A stretch of 43,202 nt of DNA from Purshia tridentata (Eukaryota; Streptophyta; Magnoliopsida; Rosales; Rosaceae), in contig QANT01006210.1 in the NCBI GenBank assembly GCA_003254885.1, forward strand, positions 1-43,202. Reading direction: 5' to 3'. Numbering within the stretch: position 1 is the first letter of the stretch; the number at the start of each line of letters is the position of its first letter. Below, in pieces: positions 1-10,700 of this stretch. Under the pieces are notes generated by a model. That model was not told where the DNA came from and made no database searches. It worked only from the letters and a program-made list of their open reading frames with translations. A program made the translations under genes and the position numbers.

Positions 1-163
1 AAGCTTAGATAATAGTTGATAACTCTAGTATTATTGTATGATATTATTTCCACTGATATTTAAGGCTCCAATTAAGGCTATAGGCAATGGTCATTTTACT
101 TAATTTTGTTCACATTAGCACACATTAACTGAGTATCCACTAACTCTCATCCATGGATTTCAG

Positions 164-2339
164 ACTTCGAAGTTGCTGATGAGAAACTACATCCTTTATA
201 TATTGCATTGATTACGATAGCTTCAATCGTAATTGCTCTACCACTTTTAGTGGTTTTTGCTTGGTGGATGGGCTTGCTGGGAAGAACAAAGTTGCGAAGT
301 GAGTCTATATGTGCTAAGTCAAATTAATTTACAGTGCATGATCTCATAACCCCCTTTACTACATGAATTCCCTCTTTTTAATACACCACATAGAAAGGCG
401 TCAACATTTCTACTTGATGTTTGCTTGAAACAGAAATAAATATAGGTCAAGACAAATATGCAACTCTCAAAGAATTAATAGCTGCTACTGGAAAATTTAG
501 CCACAAAAAAGAAATTGGCAGCGGAGGATTTGGCAAAGTTTATGAGGCAAACTTTTTTGTCTTTTTAAACTATGGAAGTTTGGTTGATCGAGTTTTTTTT
601 TTTTGTTATGATATAATTAAATATTAGTATGTTGCGAATACACAGGCAAAACTGCAAGGTCAGACTGTAGCTGTGAAGAGACTTTCCCCTCATTTTAGAG
701 AAAGAATCAAAGAATTGAAAACTGAAATTTCCACCATAAGTGTTTTGGAACATAACAATCTCATTAAGTTGCTGCATGTTCATATTGAGAAAGACCTTCA
801 GTTTCTGGTTTATGAATATATGGCAAACAGATCCCTTGCAGACGCCTTATTTGGTAATGTATTTTCAACATCTTGTTCTAGCTTTCAATAATAACTATTG
901 TTTTTGTAACTTATGCCATGACATGATCCATTTAATGCATTCTGTGATATGATAAGAGAGTTATATAGTCTAATCCCAAGCTGGATCTTGATTCTTTGCA
1001 GTCCGGTTAGGTGCATTTGGGAAAATCTAAACCATGTAATTAATCTCATGGTTAAAATTAATCCGCCCTTACTTTTGTAAGTAAAAAAATTTAAGAGACT
1101 TTGAGTAATTCTAATTTGTAAGAGAACAACTTAAAAAAAAAGGAGAAAATTAAAAATAGAGAAGCAGTAAATAAACTTGATTGATCTTGATCTTCTTGGG
1201 ATCTTGAATCTCGACCTTCAAAAACTTAGATGCTCATTTTTCTTTGATGCATACATATAATGATTTTTAAACTATTTTGAAAGAATAGAAATTGAAGTGG
1301 TAAGTGTGCCGTTGCATTGCAGACCAAAGATCCAAATTGAAACTTACTTGGGAAATTAGATATAACATTTGCTTGGGAATAGCAAGGGGTTTGGAGTATC
1401 TACACAACCATCCTAGACTAAAGATTGTTCATATGAATATCAAAGCTGCTAATATTCTTCTGGATGGGAATCTTGAGGCTAAGATATCAGACTTTGGATT
1501 GGCTAGCATATATCCAGAGGAAGATCAAGTTATGCTCATCAATAAAGAAGTTACACAGTAAGTAGCAATTAATGGGCCCTGTGAACTTTCTAAACAGCTT
1601 GTTATGCTTGTTATATTTCAGAGTAATTAAGTTACTAAAGAGCTTCATGGTTATTTCATTTTGTCACAGAGGATATACAGCGCCTGAGTATTTTCAAGGA
1701 GATGTAACGAGTAAAGCTGATGTTTACAGTTTTGGGGTGGTTGTACTTGAAATTGTTAGTGGAATGAAAAATGTAAGCAAATCAAACCAGGAAACAGAGC
1801 TACTTATGGACAAGGTAAGCAAACTTGATAGAATTGTGCTTTAATTTTGTGGTTAATTTCTTCTATTTTGAACATTTAATTGACATTTGCATTTGAGTAT
1901 GCATTTTTCGTGTCATAATTAATCAAACGAAAGAACTGAGTTGAGTATCAAAATGGGAGTGTCTCTAGCTCAACGCTAATTTTATGTTGCATATATGCAG
2001 GCTCATAAAGCTCATGAAAAAGGAAAGCTCAAGGACTTGATTGATAAAAATTTGGATACTTGCAACTATAAACAAGCCCTCACCATCTTAAATTTAGCGG
2101 TCAAGTGCACCAGTGTCGCCCGTAGTATGAGGCCTACAATGTCTGAAGTTGTGAGTGAGCTTCTTGGTAAAAGCAATAAATATGATGGTGAAAATACCAA
2201 GACCAGTGAGGAATTCGCTAATGTTGGTTCCGCCACTTCAGCGGAATTGGCCCCAATAGCATCAACTTCATCTCCCCTTTTCAAAGGCACAGATATTGAT
2301 TTGGAAAATATTTCTGTTGTCCCAACACAGAAATCTTAA
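164..2339 (+). CDS. LRR receptor-like kinase, 3' part (TM + kinase domain), HRD replaced by HMN
   Basis: Partial gene; extracellular LRR and any malectin-like exons lie before the window. Exons joined by splice signals and frame: 164-298, 434-546, 646-853, 1323-1557, 1670-1814, 2001-2339 (stop TAA). The first exon holds a hydrophobic transmembrane stretch ([20 protein letters not shown]) followed by a basic stop-transfer segment. The kinase shows a glycine loop ([11 protein letters not shown]), the ATP lysine (VAVKRL), an alpha-C Glu (LKTEI), SDFGLA, TAPEYF and DVYSFG. The catalytic loop reads [14 protein letters not shown], so both Arg and the catalytic Asp of HRD are replaced. Subdomain XI Arg is present ([11 protein letters not shown]). 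The layout fits LRR subfamily VIII-2 of plasma-membrane receptor kinases (family knowledge). The intron at 547-645 uses a GC donor. The frame is otherwise intact, so I infer an expressed pseudokinase or a gene early in decay. Confidence 0.85.
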
Positions 2340-3076
2340 GGAGAAGTCACCGCTTGCACCAACCATCCAAGATTGGTGAGAAGGCAACATAATGCATGTT
2401 TGGTATTTGGTTGATAGTTATATGGCGTGGATATGGTACTTTAGTGTGTTTTAATTTTATTTTTTTCACGGTTTTTATCATTTTCATTTTTATTTGAAGT
2501 TTGATAAGCCCTTTCTTTCTGTAAAATGCTGTATCAAAACTATGAAATTTGTGCTTAGAGTTATCGTAAGATTCCCATTATGTTATTGTTCTTCAACTTG
2601 CACAATATTGTTAACAGAAGCAGGCAGCCCGGCAGGTCCTCTAAGTCTAACACCCACTTTACTCATATCGAGCTACTTGAAAATCTTAAAAATGCTATGG
2701 ATCAGTTGCAGAAGATTTGAAATGGATAAGCATTGGCTATGCCTACAACTATAAGAGATGTATAGCCAAATCATGCTCAAAATTGTTATAGAAAGGATCC
2801 TAAAATTGAAACTATTGTAGAGAGAATTGAAAATATATCTGTTATATGGCATAGAGAAATAGAAAACTGAATTCTTAATACCTTCACCAAATAGCCCAAT
2901 ACTGATGGCTATTTATAGTTTCAATTATTAAGGGTATTAGAGTACTGTACTTATACTTGTGCTTATATAAGTGCACTTAGTGTGTAATATCATTCTGTTA
3001 ATCATAAGTTATAGTTAGCATGGTTTCCTAGCTCTAGTTGGATTCCTTTACTCACTTGTTAAGATGTATCTTTGCT
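2340..3076. other. 3' flank of the kinase gene, no gene seen
   Basis: The segment starts with the presumed 3' UTR of the receptor kinase. It is AT-rich and I see no convincing coding region. Around 2940-3060 there is sequence with a TATATAAG motif and an LTR-promoter feel, but no matching second copy was found. Confidence 0.5.
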
Positions 3077-3895
3077 CACTACAAGAAGAAAGCTTTTGGG
3101 CGACGGAACAAGTTTGTCGCCCCAGACTTGTGTTCGTCGCCCAAACATTAGGGCGACGGAAAAGTTCATCGTTCCATTTCGTCGCGGCAACCTCGCCGCC
3201 CAATCTTTTGGGCGACGAAATAAGGAACTCGTCGCCCAAAACGTTATAGAGCGACGGAAAATTAGGCTTTGGGCGACAAATACTTCCGTCGGCCAAACTA
3301 TTTTGGGCGACAAACATACTAGCTTGCCGCTCCAAACAATCTGGGGCGACAACAATATTCGTCGCCCAAACTACTTTAAGCGACGAATATAAAGCCGTCA
3401 CCCAAAATTCAAATATTTAAAAGAAATCTCATTTAATTCGGGCGACAAATTGAACTTTCGTCTCCCAAAGTTATTTGGGGCGACAAACATGTTCGTCGCC
3501 CCAAATTTCTGATGATTTTTTTAAAAACAATTTGTAGATTTTTTTAAATGATTTTCAAATAAAAAATTGTCAATAAAAAATATATTAAGAAATTTGGAAA
3601 TAAATGTATTGTTTACACAAACTAAAAAAATATATATAACGATTGTTTGTAAACACATTTACAAACAACATGACACTGAAAGGGAAACCGAAGTGCATAC
3701 AATTGAGTTAGTCGAACGTTTGTAAACACATCTATATACCGTCTCAGCAAAACAAAAATTAAATTACTTAAGTTCCATATATAAGAAAAATGCAACGAGC
3801 CGAAGTGCATATCTACACAGAATAAATATACATCAAACTATTATATTTAGATTTAATAAATAAATTGAACAAAATTATAAAGAAATCTAAAAAAA
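3077..3895 (+). mobile_element. CACTA (En/Spm-like) transposon terminus, one end only
   Basis: Position 3077 begins CACTACAAGAAGAAAGC, the hallmark terminal sequence of plant CACTA elements. It is followed at once by a dense subterminal repeat array (3097-3508) and then AT-rich DNA. The three bases before it (GCT, 3074-3076) would be one copy of the 3-bp target duplication. I found no matching opposite terminus ending in CTTGTAGTG, and no transposase reading frame. The element is therefore truncated, or interrupted by the LTR-like block that starts near 3896. Confidence 0.75.
3097..3508. repeat. Subterminal palindromic array of GGCGACG / CGTCGCC motifs
   Basis: Roughly 17 copies of a GGGCGACGAA-type motif alternate between the two orientations, spaced about 10-25 bp. 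Many neighbouring pairs can fold into hairpins; the last one (3478-3504) pairs GGGGCGACAAAC with GTTCGTCGCCCC with a single mismatch. In CACTA elements such subterminal repeats are the transposase (TNPA-type) binding sites (established for En/Spm; inferred here). Confidence 0.8.
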
Positions 3896-6800
3896 TGACA
3901 CGCCTCGACCCTCGGGCACGTGCCTAAACTGCTGAAAATTGACAACTGTTTCCTGTGGGCCCCTTTTTCTCTGAAACTGTGAGCCATGAATATAAAATAA
4001 TTTATTTAAATCATTGTAACTTTACAAAACACATTTATAAATATAAAATAATTTCCTGAAAACAACTGTAAGTTGCAAAAACACAATTATAAAATCAAGC
4101 TGTAAACCTTTTACATAAAAATTAAGCTGTAAAATAACTTTCTGAAATGCTACTGGTCCCACTGCGTCGTCTTCTCTCCACTGCCTCCTCAGCTTGCTCA
4201 ACCTGCAAAACCAAACCCTGCACCCAACCACAGGTGCACCGGGTTTACACACAAACCCGGTAAGCTCACTAGAGCTCGTGTGAGTGAAACTACTGTAACC
4301 TCAAATTAAACTCAATTAAAGTAATCAGTAAAATCATCAAATTCACAGTCAAACCTCAACTCATAAATCATAATCCCTAATCCTAATCACCAATCCTCGA
4401 ACCAAACCAATACACTGTCCAAATCTGTAATACCTCAATTATCCTCAATTGATCCCCTAACTGGAAATCACCTCGAATTACATCACAAAGATCCTGACTT
4501 AGAATCTCACTAGATTCTCCAATAACCTTAAAATCCTCGATATCCATTCTAAACCAATTTAGACCTCAATTAATCCTTTAGAACACACTAAATCCTCAAG
4601 TAAAACCATTGATACTCTGAAACCTTTTACTTACTCTCAAATCTCAAATGACCTTTAAATTCAAAGTTTCCCAACACTTCACTGTCACCCTTTGAGTTTC
4701 CCCAGCTTTAAAAACATTTCATAAAATCCACTAAAAACTCTTTGTAGAAAACCGCATTTGAAAGCCATTTTGCAAGTCTTTAGAAAACAATAAAGCTGAT
4801 CAAAGTTCCAATTTATAAACAAGAACTGAAAACTCTGATAAATCCATAAAACTAATCAATTTCCCAAAATAGCAATTATGAACTGAAATCTATAATTCGC
4901 AAGAACAACTGTAAACTGACAAGATGCGTAAAACCATCACCCAATCCACATCCAGCTAGCCTGCCGTACATGCGCAGGGCTCACAACCTGCCGTACGCAT
5001 GCAGGGCCAATAATCCTGCCGTACATGCGCAGGGCCCACAACCTGCCGTACGCATGCAGGGCCAATATCTTGCCGTACGTGTGCAGAGCCAGGGTCTGTC
5101 ATACACATGCAGGGCCAACAACTGCCGTACGTGCACGTAGGGCCGCCCCCAAAGGGCAAAGCATCCCGACACACGGCCCAAAGCCTATGTGTGTGCCGTG
5201 ATGGGTCCCAAAGACCTGTATAACCTGAGAAGCTGAGCGAGTAGCAACTGGGTGCTTTGAAAACAGTACCAATCCGAAAATGATATTTCCATTTCAAATC
5301 ACCGAAAACCATTTTCAAAACCTTTTTGGATATAACAGAAAATCCATCGAAACCAAAACTCGAACTTAATATTAAATCATTTCTTAAAGAACCAACGTCA
5401 TCAAAAACGGATAAGTAAAATCAAATCTTTAATTTTATCTAAGAATAAACTGAATTCTCAAAATCAGTTTCCAAAACCAAATCCATACTAAATCACCTTA
5501 AAAAGCAATAACCTTAAAACCTCCGGGAATCTCAATCCTAACCAAAGTCTCCACCTGGACTCACCGGTCCTCAACAAACCACTAAATCCTTACTTAGTCC
5601 TCAATCAACCCTTTAAATTCTCAGAAATTCCATTCCTAATTCCGTAACCTCCCTTAACTAGCATACAGCAACCAAAACAAACAAGCATACAAGTAACCAA
5701 GTAATTAACTAAACTGAGGATTAAAGGGTCCTAGGTTCACTCACTGTGACCGCGTGAAAAGACCGAACTGCCCTTCGTGTCCTTCGTGGCTCCTTTGCAC
5801 GGATTCCAAAATCTGGCAGCATAACGGCATCGGGAATACAATTTCCCAAGCCAAGCGCACCTGTTAAGACCAGACAGTCCAAGAAACAAAGCAAAGTTCT
5901 CAACAGATTCACAAACAAGCCAAAAATCACGGAGACGGGCGGGAACCACCACGCACGGTGGCTACCCGGCCCTCGGAAAACACTCGAAAGGTCCGAGAAG
6001 CTCACCCACAAGCTCGGGTGGTTGGCCCGAGGCCGAAAACCAAGGAACAGTCGCTGGAACCGTCACACGCAGCGGGTCCCACGACGGTCAACGGTGGTCA
6101 ACTGTCAAAATCGAAGATCGTGTTTGGCTAAAACAAATTACACAGGCACGTAGAGGAGATCGAGGGGATCGATTCTCGAACCTGGGTCGACGGCCAAAAG
6201 TGGCCGGAAACTGACAAAAACTGGCCGGAAAGCCGGCGGCACACCTAGCTCCGATCCGCCGTCCACGGCGGTCCCACGGGTCAATCGAACCCACCAACAC
6301 GCTGGGCTCGACGAGGGGAAGAGATCTGGGCGGTCACTGAGCGTCGTCGCCAGGAACGGCGAGATCGCCGCCGACGCCGACTGTGCACGATTTGAATCTC
6401 CACTTTCTGGGCTGTTTCACGGCGAGCCGCCACCATGGGAAGGAAGAGGGAGGCGAGCCGAGCACGGGAAGCTAAAGACCATGCCGGCCCGCCGCCGGAC
6501 GCGCCCCCACGCGCCGGCGAAAGGCGCGGCTGGGAGAAGACTCGCGAGGAAGAGAGAAAACTCGGGAGAGAGGAGAGAGAAACTGCTGGTTTCTGGGGTT
6601 CTGTGCCCCCTTTTTAAAATCTAACTTTTTCAAAATTACCAATTTGTCCTTCCCTTCACACGTCCGTAACTTTCAAACCGTAGCTCTGTTCGACGCGTGC
6701 TACGTGTCTACGAACTCGTGAGGATGAGACCTTTCCAATGAACTCAAAGTCAACGCGAAAAGTGCTCCCGAACAAAAAGTCAACTTTTGCCCCCTTTTTA

Positions 6801-6911
6801 AAAGTCAAACTTTAAAATTTGAAAAACGCCAAAACGTTTTACTTTCCAAATAAAATCCCGAAAACTTTTAAAAGCTTTTCAAAATCACTTTGGAAAGTAC
6901 GGGGTGTTACA
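3896..6911 (-). mobile_element. LTR-retrotransposon-like block (probable large solo LTR or LARD fragment)
   Basis: On the minus strand the block opens with TGTAACACCCCGTAC (right edge 6911) and closes with GGTCGAGGCGTGTCA (left edge 3896), i.e. TG...CA with short imperfect inverted ends. The minus strand has a GC-rich leader-like section (about 5900-6560) and a C-rich 27-bp minisatellite (4960-5146). No gag or pol coding was found. I could not find a matching pair of target duplications (left flank AAAAA, right flank ATAGT), so the left edge is uncertain. It probably landed inside the CACTA element that begins at 3077. Confidence 0.5.
4960..5146. repeat. 27-bp minisatellite, about 7 units
   Basis: Units of 26-28 bp share the core CTGCCGTAC...GCAGGGC. 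The first four units alternate between a GTACATGCGCAGG form and a GTACGCATGCAGG form, giving a higher-order dimer of about 55 bp. Later units are more divergent. The CATGCGCA and GCATGC cores are themselves near-palindromic. Apparent peptides across it (repeats of Cys, Met and Arg) follow from the repeat and are not evidence of a gene. Confidence 0.85.
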
Positions 6912-7316
6912 ATAGTTATGTCATTATCACCTTCCATACAAAGGTTACTGAGTACTTTAAAGCATAGACTTTTGTATGTACAGAAATTGTAGAGAGGGAG
7001 GAGGAAACAAAAGCAATAAAGTTATGCTTTTTGCATTTTATTCTGATAAGTATCCATATAATTAGGAAGAGATACTATCATGGTTGTAGCCATGGCAACC
7101 TTGAGTTTATTTTTATTTTTTTTATTTTTTTCAATTGAAATGTCTATATTTGTAATTTCATAAAAAGTACAATCATAAATAAATTTTCTTTTAAAAAGGT
7201 AGGAAAATAGAATTGGTGGGTGAGAGTAGTGCTACTACTCAAACAACAATCCACAATTGTAAAAAGGGTGAGAATCAAGAAATAAATGATTCATTTACAT
7301 ATCACCTTATTTTTTG
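6912..7316. other. AT-rich spacer, no gene seen
   Basis: Simple AT-rich DNA with short T runs (about 7110-7130). It lies between the right edge of the LTR-like block and the Helitron-associated repeats. The 5' end of the Helitron could be in here, but I could not identify it. Confidence 0.5.
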
Positions 7317-7566
7317 TTTAATATCACAAACATTTGCCACCAACTTTGTAATATTTTTTGAACACTATTTGAACTTTTCAAAAATAAATATTTGTCTTCT
7401 AATTATTTTAAAAACCCATTAAAAGTAGCTTATAATAACTCTTTTTAATATCACAAACATTTGCCACCAACTTTGTAATATTTTTAAACACTATTTGAAC
7501 TTTTCAAAAATGAATATTTGTCTTCTAATTATTTTAAAAACCCATAAAAATTAGCTTATAACTCTT
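7317..7566. repeat. Tandem duplication, 127-bp period, two copies
   Basis: The stretch beginning ATATCACAAACATTTGCCACC at 7321 recurs at 7448 with only a few substitutions and short indels. Both copies end in an AAAACCCAT...TAGCTTATAA segment. It directly precedes the Helitron terminus and is probably internal to that element. Confidence 0.85.
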
Positions 7567-7589
7567 TTAAATATTTTATGGGCCTTCAA

Positions 7590-7618
7590 CCCGCAGCAAT
7601 GCGCGGGCCGAATACTAG
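7590..7618 (+). mobile_element. Helitron 3' terminus (hairpin + CTAG)
   Basis: CCCGC (7590-7594 area) pairs with GCGGG (about 7603-7607) to form a short GC hairpin around AGCAATGC. About ten bases later the sequence reads CTAG (7615-7618) followed by T. A GC hairpin shortly before CTRR, with insertion ahead of T, is the standard Helitron 3' end (family knowledge). The 5' TC end was not found, so the element length is unknown; it extends to the left and likely includes the 127-bp repeats. Confidence 0.7.
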
Positions 7619-7710
7619 TTTATTCTAGACTTAACTTCAGTAATGCGGCCCATCACAATAGGAACGGCCCATCAAAATCAGTTTTCCCGCTTTACCCTTT
7701 TGCAAACCTT

Positions 7711-7716
7711 TATAAC
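7711..7716 (+). promoter_or_regulatory. Candidate TATA box of the first fibrillin gene
   Basis: TATAAC lies 58 bp before the ATG at 7769, which would place transcription start near 7740 with a short 5' UTR. It is within 100 bp of the Helitron end, so the upstream promoter is partly transposon DNA (inference). Confidence 0.4.
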
Positions 7717-7768
7717 GTTTTTAACATAATAGAGTGAGTTGAATAGAAAAGAGACCAAGCATAGCAGC

Positions 7769-10700
7769 ATGGCCTTCTTATCTTCTTCTTGTTCACCCAC
7801 ACTTCTTACAACCACTCAATCCTCTTCACCTTCAACTCCCAAACTGCTTCCTTCTCATTCTCCTCTCAGCTCCTTTAGCTTCCCAACCAAACCCACTACT
7901 ACACACACTATTCACACAGTCTCGAGCAGTTCAGCCAATGAGAAATGGAGGGCCAAAGTTTCATTCTTTCCTGCATTTTTGAACAAAGGCAAGGACGCTA
8001 AAACTCTGAAGGAGGAGCTTCTTGATGCCATTACATCGCTTGATCGAGGCGCTGATGCCACTCCAGAGGACCAGCAAATAGTTGATCAGGTTGGTTTGGC
8101 GTTTGCATTCCTCTTTTACCTTTATCCTTGATTTGTTTACTGGGTCTTTCTTTTTCTTTTTGTCTTAAATGCAATTTGAAGCTAAATAATTTAATTAGCC
8201 CTTGTTTACAGTTTGGCATCTGGTTTCCTGGTGTTTAAATAGTCTGGAAATTGGGCTTTGAAAATTAAATAAGATGGGATTTCTAAGGAAAAAAAAATGT
8301 AGCAGAAAAAGCACCTCTCCTGCAATTAGTGGCAAAAAAAAAAATAAAAAAAAAAATCTATATTCGATATTATACAGTTATACTCCAATTTACATGCCAG
8401 AATGCGATATAATATTTTGCTATCCTGCAGTGGTTAAAGATTTTTCTGTAAGATCCAATGTTCGCTTTAGCAATGTTTGGAAAATTGTAATTTCAGATGA
8501 AGGAATACATTAAACTCTAACCAGAAAAAAGTTGAGCACAAGAAAACAGAAGATTGGTTTATATTTGCAAATTCATAACCTCTAGGAAGTTTCTAAGATA
8601 ATGACCCTTTAGGTTGTTCAATGCTTCTATGCCAATTTAATGTGTCATAGTTCATGCATTGTATACATTTTAAATGTAATAAAATGGACTTATCTATGTA
8701 GCAAATAGGTGGCAACTAATAATTATATTTTGAGGTTGTGATATATGTATTTAATAATTGAGCACCTTTAAGACGGCCACAAGCTTGTATTGGTGTGTCC
8801 TTTTGGGCGTGGTTATGTCTAATATGCCAACTTTTTTTAATCTCATTTGAGGATTGTGTGACACTAGTTTCTGAGGATGTGCATCTTTTTATTTATTTTA
8901 TTTTCTTGGAATTTATTCTAAATAGATTGCACGCAAACTTGAAGCAGTTAATCCAATAAAGGAACCGCTCAAATCTGATTTACTGAATGGAAAATGGGAG
9001 CTTATATACACTACTTCAAAATCTATTCTGCAAACTGAGGTAAAGTAGACTTTTATATTATTTTCTCTAATTGAAGTGGTCACTTCTATTGATAAGTTTT
9101 TCTTTCCAATATTAGAAGTCTGTCAAAACATATGACATTGTATTAAAATTCATGTTCAAGCTTCAGTGGGTTCTTGTTTGTGTTGGTTTTTGTGTACTCC
9201 TCATAATCTGAATAATTTAATTCAAGTTAACAACTTTCATACACTTCTTAAGGGGCTTCCTTGTATTACATCCCTTACTATCACATTGAGAAATATTGTA
9301 TTATATTACTATAACATGATCTCTTAAAAGCCACATTTGATTAGTGCTCATAGGCTTTGTGGTCTAGTGGTATTTCTCTCCACAATGTTGGAGAGGTCCC
9401 AGTTTGATTTCCCCTCCTCCATATAACAAATAATAATAATTATAATAATAAAAAGGAATAAATAAAATATATTTGACTTTCAGGTTGTTCACACTGTGTT
9501 GTTGTAATTGAACCACTGTTTCTTCTACATTTCAGCCTCCAATTTCTAATCAACAACAGGTAGATGAATAGGACATATGTTGGCATGCTTGAAAAGCATT
9601 ATATTTATTTGACTTCTGAAAGACTTCCTGGTGATTAATTTTTCCTAAGGATATTAATAGTAAAAATAAGTATGTTGTATGAGATAAGACTTAATGATGA
9701 AACCTTGCTCAATATGATTTGAAAGTTAGGACTTTTTCACAATCTCTAAATCCCAAAAATCTTTTTCTCCTTAAACATCATTGCAATTTTCGTATTGGTA
9801 ATGTATAAAGGCTCAAGAGTCATTCGTTCACCCCTATTAAGTACTTATTATTTCCTTTTGTATACTTTTTCTTGTGTATTCTTATTGAGCCTTGGAAACC
9901 TCTATATCAAGCACTCTTGACATTGAGTATTGTAAAAAGTTCATTGAGGTGGCTGGAGACTTAATATTTCCTAATAATCTTTCCTTTAGATTATAACCCA
10001 CCTCAATAATTATTCTTTGCTTATATTTTAATATTGCTAAACATACTGAGTATAAGAAAATTTGGCCACTTAATGCTTTAAAATTTGCCTTTAGCATCAT
10101 TCTTATTACAACTTGACTACGATTCCTTAAACAGTTTTGCAAAAATTCCTCAATAAGCGAGTTTTATCTCTCCCACATTGCTTGCTTCTTGCACAAAATT
10201 GAAGTTTTAAGCACTTGCATCTTTCAAATATGTTCTAAATTTTATTTTAAGACTAAATTTCCTTTTCATAGAAAAGGAAATTTCCAAAATAAACAGATTG
10301 AGTTCATTTGGTTAGCACTGCAATGTGTGATAAGAGTTTTCTTTCCTTACACTTCTATCTTTTGCTGAACTTAGTAATTTCTTGTTTTACTGGAAACACT
10401 TTGCTAGCTCTTTTCTCATGGTATCTTTATTTTCTCTTTATTTCTTTTATAAGGTGGGAAAAGAAATTTAAACTTGACATTATTTGTTCTGCTGCTATAA
10501 ATTGCACTCAGTTGATATGTGGTATCATGACAGAGACCCAAATTTTTAAGATCAAGGGTAAATTACCAAGCAATCAATGTGGACACACTTAGGGCCCAGA
10601 ATATGGAGTCATGGCCAACTTTCAATCAGGTAATGTTCAATTCATTCCCTCATTGGTTTGTTCAACTTTCTATTCTACATTTTTTGTGGACCATAATTGT

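Noticed and set aside
3048..3401. Open frames of about 100-117 codons on both strands over the GGCGACG array
   Set aside because: They are by-products of a palindromic GC-rich repeat array in a CACTA terminus. No domain, start context or codon logic supports them.
4956..5318. Cys-rich minus-strand open frame
   Set aside because: It is a translation of the 27-bp minisatellite, not a gene.
6435..6617. 60-codon Arg/Glu-rich open frame with an ATG in good context
   Set aside because: It lies in the GC-rich section of the LTR-like block, with composition-driven charged residues and no family resemblance.
9354..9420. Functional tRNA gene at the box A/box B pair
   Set aside because: No acceptor stem or complete cloverleaf can be drawn, and an AT-rich tail follows. 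A SINE fits better.
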